The position numbers were made by a program, and so were the translations under genes. The notes under the pieces were generated by a model. It saw nothing but the letters and a program-made list of their open reading frames with translations, had not been told where the DNA came from and searched no databases. Below, piece after piece: positions 25,630-34,100 of a stretch of DNA of 36,300 bases. Position 1 is the stretch's first letter. Every line of letters starts with the position of its first letter. This DNA is from an uncultured Lachnospiraceae bacterium (GTDB lineage Bacteria > Bacillota > Clostridia > Lachnospirales > Lachnospiraceae), in the NCBI GenBank assembly GCA_900320485.1, contig ONSO01000024.1:1-36300 (forward strand), written 5' to 3'.

Positions 25630-27575
25630 TTACTTTACTCCGAACAAAAGGTCACCGTAGGAAGGATAAGGCCAGTATTCTTTGGCGGTGAGGGTTTCGG
25701 CCTCGTCACAAGGCTTGCGCAGCGCTTCCATCTTAGGAAGGACTTTGTCCCGGATCATCTCCGCTTCCTTGATGGTATCCTTCGCCTTGGAAAGCCCTGC
25801 AACCGCCTTCTCAAGGTCACCGATCTTATCATAGACCTCATCCGTCAGCGCAGATAACTTCTCAACAAGCTCCGTCTCATATTTGCAGGCAAGCTTTGCA
25901 CTCAGTTCCTTCTTTGCCGCAGCGCTGCCTGCAAGATCTGCTGCATAACTTGTAATGGCAGGCGCGATCTGCGTCTTTGCCATTTCAATCATAGTATTGG
26001 CTTCAATCGTCACGGCCTTATTGTAGTTCTCCAGCATGATCTCGCATCTGGACTTTAGCTCCGCCTCAGAGAATACCTTATGACTTGTGAGCATCTTTAC
26101 GTTCTTCTCATCCAAAAGATGAGGCATGCAATCCGCCGTGGTACGGTAGTTTAAGAGCCCTCTCTTTTCCGTCGCTTCCTTGATCCAGCTCTCATCATAC
26201 CCGTTCCCGTTGAAAATGATATGCTTGTGATCCTTGATGGTCTTACGGATCATCTTATGGAGCGCATCCTCAAAGTCTGCCGCCTTTTCCAAACGGTCCG
26301 CATAAATCTTCAGGGATTCTGCCACGGCACTGTTCAGCATAATGTTCGCGCAGGCAATGCTGTTGGAGGAACCAAGCATGCGGAACTCAAATTTGTTGCC
26401 GGTAAAAGCAAAAGGTGAAGTTCTGTTTCGATCCGTGGTATCCCGGTTAAATTTCGGAAGTACGTCCACCCCCAGCTTCATTACCGTCTTCTCCGTTCCC
26501 TTATAGGGCTTACCGCTCTCAATGGCATCCATGACGGCGCTGAGCTCGTCTCCAAGGAAAATGGAGATCACTGCGGGCGGTGCCTCGTTGGCGCCAAGTC
26601 TGTGATCGTTACCGGCAGTGGCAACGGAAAGTCTGAGCAGATCCTGATAATCATCCACGGCCTTGATGACGGCACAGCAGAACAATAAGAACTGTGCATT
26701 TTCATACGGCGTGTCTCCGGGCGACAGCAGGTTGATGCCGGTGTCCGTGGAAATGGACCAGTTGTTGTGCTTACCGCTTCCGTTAACGCCTGCAAAGGGC
26801 TTCTCGTGAAGGAGACAGACAAGCCCATGCTTTGCGGCAACCTTCTGCATGATCTCCATGGTCAGCTGATTATGATCCGTCGCCACGTTGGTGGTACTGT
26901 AGATGGGTGCCAGCTCATGCTGTGCAGGTGCCACTTCATTGTGCTCGGTCTTCGCTAAGATCCCGAGCTTCCATAGCTCCTGATTGAGCTCATCCATGTA
27001 GGCCTGGACCCTGGGCTTGATGACGCCAAAGTAATGATCATCCATCTCCTGTCCTTTGGGAGGCTTAGCTCCGAAAAGGGTTCTGCCCGTAAATCTGAGG
27101 TCCGGACGCTGATCATACATTTCCTTCGTGATCAGGAAGTATTCCTGCTCGGGGCCTACGGATGACCTTACGCACTTCGCGGTGTCGTTTCCGAAGAGTC
27201 TCAGGATCCTGAGTCTTCGAAGGTAGCCCGAAGCCCTCCGCTGGGGAAGGAGGACGCATCCGGTTCGCCCTGGATCAGTTCCTTTCCCGAAAACTCCATC
27301 AATACGCCGCCATCCGGCGCGGGAGTGATAAAGCTGTCATGCTTCTCTGCAGTAATGCCGGTAAGGGGCTGAAACCAATGGGTGTAATGGGTTGCACCAT
27401 TTGCAACGGCCCAATCCCTCATGGCGATGGCCACTGCGTTTGCGACGCTCTCATCAAGCTTTGCGCCCTCATCAATGGTCTTTTTCAGGGAATTGTATAC
27501 CTTTGCGGATAAATTCGCCCTCATCACCCTGTCATCAAAAACCAAACATCCAAAATAATCCAAAACTGTTCCCAT
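25630..27575 (-). pseudogene. glnN: Type III glutamine synthetase (GSIII), disrupted by an internal deletion and frameshift
   Basis: GSIII makes glutamine from glutamate, ammonia and ATP and is usually about 700 aa. The first frame starts at ATG 27575 (AAAAGGAGG eight bases upstream) and gives 120 normal residues ending [12 protein letters not shown], then DSGS and a stop at 27201. The second frame picks up at [12 protein letters not shown] (about 27207) and runs through [30 protein letters not shown] and [10 protein letters not shown] to the end. Together they give about 645 residues, so about 53 residues (the ARGYTAWD...SMEAL-type block) are missing. The join sits in the perfect palindrome CTCAGGATCCTGAG (27200-27213). 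ATG 27120 could start only an inactive C-terminal piece. Confidence 0.85.
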
Positions 27576-27627
27576 GGTTACGTCCTCCTTTTACGGTTAT
27601 GTTTCCCTTTCTCCACGGGCATTGGAA

Positions 27628-27665
27628 AAGGCGCCAGTGGTGATTTTACACACCAATGGCGCCTT
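27628..27665 (-). terminator. Second leader hairpin upstream of glnN
   Basis: Stem AAGGCGCCA/TGGCGCCTT (9 bp), one mismatch, then TGGTG/CACCA around an 8-base loop, followed by TTTTCC on the RNA strand. It lies 53 bases before the glnN start. The U-tract is short, so it is a weaker terminator than the first hairpin. Confidence 0.7.
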
Positions 27666-27698
27666 TGCCTTCTGCCTATGTTGATTAGGGTTTGTGAT

Positions 27699-27736
27699 AA
27701 AGAAAAAGCGTCTGGGAACTTTTCGTTCACAGACGC
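27699..27736 (-). terminator. First leader hairpin (terminator) upstream of glnN
   Basis: On the RNA strand GCGTCTG (27736-27730) pairs with CAGACGC (27714-27708), then a mismatch and GAAC/GTTC around a 5-base loop. It is followed by TTTTTCTTT (27707-27699). It is about 20 bases after the predicted transcription start, so most transcripts would stop there unless antitermination occurs. Confidence 0.8.
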
Positions 27737-27755
27737 CTTTGTCTTTATGTAGCGG

Positions 27756-27784
27756 ATTTTACGCCACTTAAAATGATTTGTCAA
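27756..27784 (-). promoter_or_regulatory. Promoter of glnN
   Basis: On the minus strand TTGACA (27784-27779), 17 bases, TAAAAT (27761-27756). The hexamers and spacing are identical to those of the gltB promoter. Confidence 0.85.
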
Positions 27785-27902
27785 TCCCTTTTTGAAAATT
27801 TTATGCATTTTCCTCCACGCGTTTTAATAGTCCTTCCTCCCTCAAAACGTCTCCCTTAAGTTGATTTCCCTTCATTAGCTTCCTTGCTGCTCACCAGACC
27901 CG

Positions 27903-28478
27903 TTACGGAAGGAAAACCGCCATCAAGATGCAGACAATCAGCGCTAACGTGCCGGCGCCAATGGCAAGAAGAATTTTTTGGTAGGGACGTATTCCCTCTT
28001 CTCTTGCCGCTTCGATCTCATCCAAACGTTTTCCTTCCAGAAATGCCGCAATCTCACGGTAGGTCTGAATGTTTAACTTCTTCTTCTTTTTTTCTAACAA
28101 AACTGCCACGCCAATGGTGATCGCCGCCAGGACGCCCCATATGCATAAGCCCCAAAATTTCAGGAATTTTACCAGGGGAATGGGCGTAGCGATCATCAAA
28201 AACATCAGCCCCGTATAAAGCCATCCCAGCTGCTGAAACTCCGTCTGATCTTCTTTTTTTATCATTTCTTTGATCTCCTGTGCGTCTCCCTTCAAAAGAA
28301 CGTCCACGGTGATTCCAAAGACTTCGCTCATTCGAAGGAGGCTGTTGACGTCGGGGTAATTCTTTCCCGTCTCCCAGTTGGAGATGGTTTGCCTGGATAC
28401 AAAAATCTTTTCCGCAAGGGCATCCTGGGAAAGCCCCAGTTCATTTCTATATTTCTTCATCTGATTGCACAGTTCCAT
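27903..28478 (-). CDS. XRE-family HTH regulator with C-terminal membrane segments
   Basis: 191 aa. Residues about 6-62 are a Cro/CI-type helix-turn-helix: MKKYRNELGLSQDALAEKI then VSRQTISNWETGKNYPDVNS. After a charged linker there are hydrophobic segments near residues 86-103 and 107-128 (GLMFLMIATPIPLVKFL, WGLCIWGVLAAITIGVAVLL), a basic stretch LEKKKKKLN, and a last segment ILLAIGAGTLALIVCILMAV. Membrane-tethered XRE proteins are common in Clostridia and often regulate neighbouring genes. GGGAG lies before the ATG. It lies between the M50-like gene and glnN. Its target and signal are unknown. Confidence 0.83.
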   Translation of the reverse strand: MELCNQMKKYRNELGLSQDALAEKIFVSRQTISNWETGKNYPDVNSLLRMSEVFGITVDVLLKGDAQEIKEMIKKEDQTEFQQLGWLYTGLMFLMIATPIPLVKFLKFWGLCIWGVLAAITIGVAVLLEKKKKKLNIQTYREIAAFLEGKRLDEIEAAREEGIRPYQKILLAIGAGTLALIVCILMAVFLP

Positions 28479-28598
28479 AAAAACACGCTCCCTCTCTCCG
28501 CCGTTTCAGGTTTGTCACGCGGCACGGTATCATTTCGGATTGCAAAATTCTTCGAACTCTGCAACCATATTATCATGAGGGAGCTTTTTTGAAAAGCA

Positions 28599-29333
28599 TT
28601 ATCCTTCCAGCGGGCACATGTCTTGGATGGTCTTGGGAACCTTCGCCTCCAGCAATTTCATTTGTCCGATGCGTGCCTCCATCTCTTCCTTACGCTGATC
28701 CTTTTTGGCATTGAGATATCCATAATAATGTCCCATATACCGGAAGGACACGTCTTCGGACGCCGTCATGGTTTCAATTCCCTTCTCATCATACCGGCCC
28801 TCCGGATCAATGGTTTTCAAAATGGCAGCCTCTAAAATTGCCTTTTCCTCTGCCAGCGTTTTGCCGCCCCTGACAATCCGCAGAAATCTTCCGCCGTCCG
28901 TATAAAGAAATCCGGTCTTGGCATTTGGTATGAGGCATGCAATGCCCATGCTGACGGACATGCCGGCCATCATTGCCTGAAAGAGAGAAAAATGAAAGCA
29001 CAGGGTGATCCCCCAACCGATTCCCCAAAGAACGGATGCCACAGGGCCGGCCAACAGGATCCTGGCATAGGCCTGAATATTTTTCTCCGACTGCTCCCTG
29101 GGAATAGTAAGTCCAACCCCGCCCCAGTAGAGCAGATCTTTTTCCATTCCGAATTTCACCCGGTCATCCTTTTCCTCCCGGTAAATCCGGAAGGGACCAA
29201 AGGTCATGTAATAAAATTTCCATTTTTGAAGAAGTCCCATGATCACGTGACCTCCTTCGTGAACGTAAGTGCATGCCAGATAAGAGATCATTCCAAAGAC
29301 GAAAACCTGTAACAACATTCCTAAAAGTTCCAT
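28599..29333 (-). CDS. M50-like membrane metalloprotease
   Basis: 244 aa. The zinc-binding motif HEGGH (HExxH) lies at residues 25-29 within YLACTYVHEGGHVIMGLL, in the first membrane segment. A second segment, ARILLAGPVASVLWGIGWGI, and a third, MMAGMSVSMGIACLIP, follow, with YTDGGRFLRI as the likely second metal/DG motif. This layout fits the site-2-protease (M50) superfamily, though the protein is short and diverged. GAGGAG precedes the ATG. The 120-base gap to the XRE-TM gene and shared direction raise the possibility that the two act together, for example by cutting a membrane regulator. That is inference only. Confidence 0.7.
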   Translation of the reverse strand: MELLGMLLQVFVFGMISYLACTYVHEGGHVIMGLLQKWKFYYMTFGPFRIYREEKDDRVKFGMEKDLLYWGGVGLTIPREQSEKNIQAYARILLAGPVASVLWGIGWGITLCFHFSLFQAMMAGMSVSMGIACLIPNAKTGFLYTDGGRFLRIVRGGKTLAEEKAILEAAILKTIDPEGRYDEKGIETMTASEDVSFRYMGHYYGYLNAKKDQRKEEMEARIGQMKLLEAKVPKTIQDMCPLEG

Positions 29334-29458
29334 TTTCTTTTCTCCTCGTAAACGTTTTCTTTTTGCAGGGGCTTCGGTTCTCCCCTTCGCTTGATCTCAC
29401 CTTACCCCTCCCCGTCCCGTTTGTCTATCAAAGGTCTTTGACGTTTGCCCAAAATGCC
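29334..29458 (-). other. Spacer upstream of the M50-like gene with an inverted repeat
   Basis: It holds TCAAAGGTCTTTGA, a perfect 6-2-6 inverted repeat near 29428-29441, which could be an operator. I see no convincing -35/-10 pair. Confidence 0.4.
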
Positions 29459-29497
29459 CAAAAAAAGGGCTGTCAAAAGTTTTTGACACCCCTTTTT
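29459..29497. terminator. Intrinsic terminator after gltD
   Basis: Arms 29467-29478 and 29481-29492 (GGGCTGTCAAAA with TTTTGACACCCC) form a 12-bp stem with one mismatch. The minus strand continues with a run of at least six T (29466 downward) and the plus strand with T5. It ends the gltB-gltD transcript. Confidence 0.85.
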
Positions 29498-29571
29498 CGT
29501 CTGGTTTTTTGTGCATATTGCACGTTTTTAGTCAAAACCATACCATCTTTGAAATTTTGAAATAACATGCG

Positions 29572-31056
29572 TTATAAATTCGAATACCCCATGAGGGCCT
29601 CGTCCACGGCCTTGGCAGCGCCGCGCCCCTCCGAAATGGCCCAGACCACTAAAGACTGGCCGCGGTGCACGTCGCCTGCCGCAAAGATCTTCTCCTTGGA
29701 GGTGCGATACGAACCAAGCGCCGTCTTTACGTTGGTCCGCCCGTCCGTCTCCACGCCAAAGGCATCCGTAACGTACTTTTCGCTCCCAAGGAATCCCGCC
29801 GCAATGAGGACAAGCTGTGCAGGAACGGTATGCTCCGACCCTTCCACGGGAACCATGTTCATGCGCCCGGTCTTCTCATCCTTCTTCGCCTCCAGAGACA
29901 CCAGCACCGCTTCCTTCAGATTCCCCTTTTTATCCTTTACAAACTCTTTCACAGTAGTCTGGTAAACGCGGGGATCCTGACCGAACTTCCAGATGGCCTC
30001 CTCCTGACCATAGTCCACCTTTAAGATTCTGGGCCACTCCGGCCATGGATTACCGGGCAGTCTGCACTCCGCAGGCTTTGGCATCATCTCCAGTTGTGTC
30101 ACGGACCTTGCCCCAAGGCGAATGCAGGTTCCCACGCAGTCATTTCCGGTATCCCCGCCTCCGATAACGATCACGTCCTTATCCTTTGCCAGCTCATGCG
30201 GAACCTTCTCAAACTCGGAATCCAGCAATTCCTTCGTCACTTTTCCAAGAAAATCCACGGCAAAATAAATTCCCTTGGCATCTCTTCCGGGCGCACTGAT
30301 ATCTCTTGGATGAGACGCGCCGCAGGCAAGAACAACGGCATCATACTCCTTCTCCAGCTCAGCGGCGTCAATGGAACCGCCAACGTCCGCGTTTACCACG
30401 AATTTGACGCCTGCCTCTTCCATGAGCTTCACGCGCCTGTCAATAACGGACTTTTCCAGCTTCATGTTGGGAATGCCATAGCGGAGCAGTCCCCCCACGC
30501 GATCTTTTCTCTCATATACCGTTACCTCATGTCCCCGGCGGTTTAAGAGCTGCGCCGCTGCAAGTCCGGAGGGTCCGCTGCCAATGACGGCAACCTTCTT
30601 TCCCGTGCGGACCGCGGGCACTTCTTCCTTCACCAAACCATTTTGAAATGCATATTCGATCACTGCCTTTTCATTTTCCTTTGTCGCCACGGGATCCCCA
30701 TGCAAGCCACAGGTACATGCCGCTTCACAGAGTGCGGGACATACCCTGCAGGTAAACTCAGGGAAACTATGCGTAATGGATAACCTTTTATAAGCCTCCT
30801 CCAGCCGCCCCTGCCACACAAGATCATTGATCTCCGGCACCAAATTATGCAAAGGACACCCTGATGCCATCCCTGCGATCATAAGCCCCGCCTGGCAAAA
30901 CGGCACGCCGCAATCCATGCAGCGCCCTGCCTGCTCCCTCTGCGCGGCAATCGGAAGCCTTGCGTGAAACTCCTTAAAATTATTTACTCTGTCTTTTTCA
31001 CTCGCCACCGGCCCATCTTCCCTCTGAAACTCTAAAAAACCAGTCGCCTTACCCAT
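29572..31056 (-). CDS. gltD: Glutamate synthase (NADPH) small subunit
   Basis: 494 aa. It passes electrons from NADPH through FAD and Fe-S centres to GltB. The N-terminal Fe-S cysteines are CMDCGVPFC and CRVCPALCEAAC near residues 47-55 and 105-116. The FAD fold is VAVIGSGPSGLAAAQLLNRR near residue 153, and the NADPH fold is VIVIGGGDTGNDCVGTCIRL near residue 290. GGGAGG lies before the ATG. It follows gltB after 95 bases, the usual gltBD order, and ends in a strong terminator. Confidence 0.95.
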   Translation of the reverse strand: MGKATGFLEFQREDGPVASEKDRVNNFKEFHARLPIAAQREQAGRCMDCGVPFCQAGLMIAGMASGCPLHNLVPEINDLVWQGRLEEAYKRLSITHSFPEFTCRVCPALCEAACTCGLHGDPVATKENEKAVIEYAFQNGLVKEEVPAVRTGKKVAVIGSGPSGLAAAQLLNRRGHEVTVYERKDRVGGLLRYGIPNMKLEKSVIDRRVKLMEEAGVKFVVNADVGGSIDAAELEKEYDAVVLACGASHPRDISAPGRDAKGIYFAVDFLGKVTKELLDSEFEKVPHELAKDKDVIVIGGGDTGNDCVGTCIRLGARSVTQLEMMPKPAECRLPGNPWPEWPRILKVDYGQEEAIWKFGQDPRVYQTTVKEFVKDKKGNLKEAVLVSLEAKKDEKTGRMNMVPVEGSEHTVPAQLVLIAAGFLGSEKYVTDAFGVETDGRTNVKTALGSYRTSKEKIFAAGDVHRGQSLVVWAISEGRGAAKAVDEALMGYSNL

Positions 31057-31151
31057 TTTGCGTTCCTCCCTAATCTCATTCCCTCAAAATTCCAGCCAAA
31101 ACCAATGCCCCTGGCCGTAGCCATTACTTGCATACGCCTAAACAGCAGCCG

Positions 31152-34100
31152 TCACTTGCCCAGTTCCAGAAAGGCTTCCAGCTGGGCCTCATCCCTGCTC
31201 ATGCCCTGCTCCTCATGCTTTGCGATCAGCCCCAGAATCCTCTTGTAATCCACGGGAATGACCTTCTTAAAATGCAGCGCAGCCTCCTCAAAGTCCTCCA
31301 GGATCTTCTTTCCCTTCATCGATCCGGTCAATGACACGTGCTTCTCGATCAGGCGCCTAAGCTCCTCCTTGTCACACTTTTGCGTGACGCTTTCCATAAC
31401 GACCAACTCTTTATTCAGATTGCGGTAAAGCTTATTTCCCTCGTCAAGTACGTACGCCACGCCGCCACTCATGCCCGCGGCAAAATTCTTTCCGGTAGAC
31501 CCCAGGATCACAACGCATCCTCCCGTCATGTACTCGCAGCCATGTTCTCCAACACCTTCCACGACTGCCGTCGCACCGGAATTACGAATGCAGAATCTCT
31601 CCCCCGCCATGCCGGCAATATATGCTTCGCCGGAAGTTGCTCCATATAATGCCACGTTACCGATGATCACGTTTTCAGCAGGGTCATACTTTGCTTCCTT
31701 AGGCGCTTTTACGATCAGCTTTCCTCCCGAAAGTCCTTTTCCAAAATAATCATTTCCGTCGCCCGTCACTTCCAGCGTCAGCCCCTTGGGAATAAAGGCT
31801 CCGAAGCTCTGTCCCGCTGCTCCCGCGCAATGAACGACAATGGAATCATCCTGAAGTCCCTCTGCATGCGCGCGGGTGATCTCCGCACCAAGAAGCGTGC
31901 CAAAGGTTCTGTCCGTATTTGTGATCTTCAGTGACACTTCCCCGGCGCCTACTCCTGCGTGCGACGCTTCACCGCCTTTTTTCTTTATGATTTTTTGAAT
32001 GGCCTGAGAAGCCAGCAGTACTTTCTCGTCCTTTGTAGCTTCCAGCTTAAAATCATAAACCTTTTCAGGCTGGAAGGTCTGCTGACATCTTGCGACGCCT
32101 GACATATCCGTCAGGATCCTGCCAAGGTCAAGCTTTGATGCCACTTGCGCGCTAAGCAGATCCGTTCTTCCCACCAATTCCGACACTGACCTTACGCCCA
32201 GCTTTGCCATGTACTCCCTTAGCTCCCTGGCGATATAGTGCATGAAATTCTCCACGTACTCCGGCTTCCCCGCAAAGCGTTTTCGAAGCTCCGGATTCTG
32301 CGTGGCAATGCCCATGGGACAAGTGTCCTGATGACAGACACGCATCATAACACAGCCCAGCGTTACAAGCGGCGCCGTTGCAAATCCAAATTCCTCCGCG
32401 CCTAAAATTGCCGCAATGGCCACATCCCTGCCCGTCATGAGCTTACCGTCCGCTTCCACAACCACCTGACTCCGAAGGCCGTTTGCCACAAGCGTCTGAT
32501 GTGCCTCCGCGAGTCCAAGCTCCCAAGGCAGGCCTGCATTATGAATGGAGCTTAAAGGCGCCGCGCCCGTGCCCCCGTCATAACCGGAGATCAGTACAAC
32601 CTGTGCCCCTGCCTTGGCAACGCCTGCCGCAACGGTTCCAACGCCTGCCTCTGAAACCAGCTTCACGGAGATCCTTGCATTCTTATTGGCATTTTTCAGG
32701 TCATAAATTAACTGTGCCAGATCCTCAATAGAGTAAATGTCATGGTGAGGCGGCGGTGAGATGAGACTTACGCCGGGCGTTGAATGTCTCGTCTTGGCGA
32801 TCCAAGGGTACACCTTCTTTCCCGGAAGATGTCCGCCCTCTCCGGGCTTTGCCCCCTGCGCCATCTTGATCTGCAATTCTTTTGCGCTTACCAGATACTG
32901 GCTGGTCACGCCAAATCTTCCGCTGGCCACCTGCTTAATGGCAGAGCTCCTGTCATTTTCCGTTCCCGCGGAAGCAATCCTCTCGTCGCTTTCTCCGCCC
33001 TCACCACTGTTAGATTTTCCCTGAAGGTGATTCATGGCAATGGCTAAGGCCGTATGTGCCTCTTCCGAAATGGAACCATAGGACATGGCCCCGGTCTTAA
33101 AGCGTTTTACGATTTCCTCCTCGCTCTCCACTTCCTCAATGGGCACGCCCTCCGCAGGATACCGGAACTCCATGAGGCTCCTTAAATAACCGGTCTTCTC
33201 AGCATCCGCCATGGCAGTGTATTCCTTAAACTTGTCATAACGCCCCTCTCTGGTTGCAAGCTGCAGCATGTGAATGGTCTGAGGATTATATCTGTGATTC
33301 TCCCCCTGACTTCTGGACTTATGTCGTCCAAGCGCCGTAAGCTCAAGATTCACGGGAAGTCCCAGCGGATCAAAGGCAAGGGAGTGCTGCTTGTCCAGGG
33401 CATTTCCAATGTCCTCCAGCGTAATGCCGCCCACTCGGCTGACAGTTCCCGGGAAATATTCCCTGATCACTTCCTCCGAAATACCAATGGCCTCAAAAAT
33501 CTTGCTGCCCTGATAAGACTGAATGGTAGAAATGCCCATCTTGGATGCAATCTTTACGATCCCCTGCAATACCGCATTATCATAATCATCCACTGCCGCA
33601 TAGTAATCCTTCTCGAGCAGTCCCTGATCCACCAGCTCTGCAATGGTGGCATGCGCAAGATATGGATTCACGGCAGAAGCACCAAAGCCCAGAAGCGTTG
33701 CAAAATGATGCACCTCCCTGGGTTCCCCGGATTCCAGGATCAGCGACATTGCCGTACATTTTTTCGTCTCTACCAGATGCTTATGCACGGCAGAAACGGC
33801 AAGGAGCGACGGCAGAGCCACGTGGTTCTCATCCACGCCCCTGTCCGACAGAATGAGAATCGTTGCTCCCTCCCGATATGCCTTGTCTACTTCTACGTAA
33901 AGATGCTCCAGCACCCTTTGAAGCGGCGTTCCCTTATAGAATAACAGTGACACCTTTGACACCTGAAATCCCTCTTTCTTCAGATGCTCCAGCTTCAGAA
34001 GGTCTAAGTCTGCAAGGATCGGATTATTGATCTTCAGTACGTGACAATTTTCCGGTCTCTCCTTCAAAAGGTTTCCATTCTTTCCAAGGTATACCGTGGT

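Noticed and set aside
27628-27736. ANTAR-protein target or guanidine-II type tandem hairpins before glnN
   Set aside because: Loop sizes and sequences do not fit the ANTAR hexaloop or the ACGR loops of mini-ykkC.
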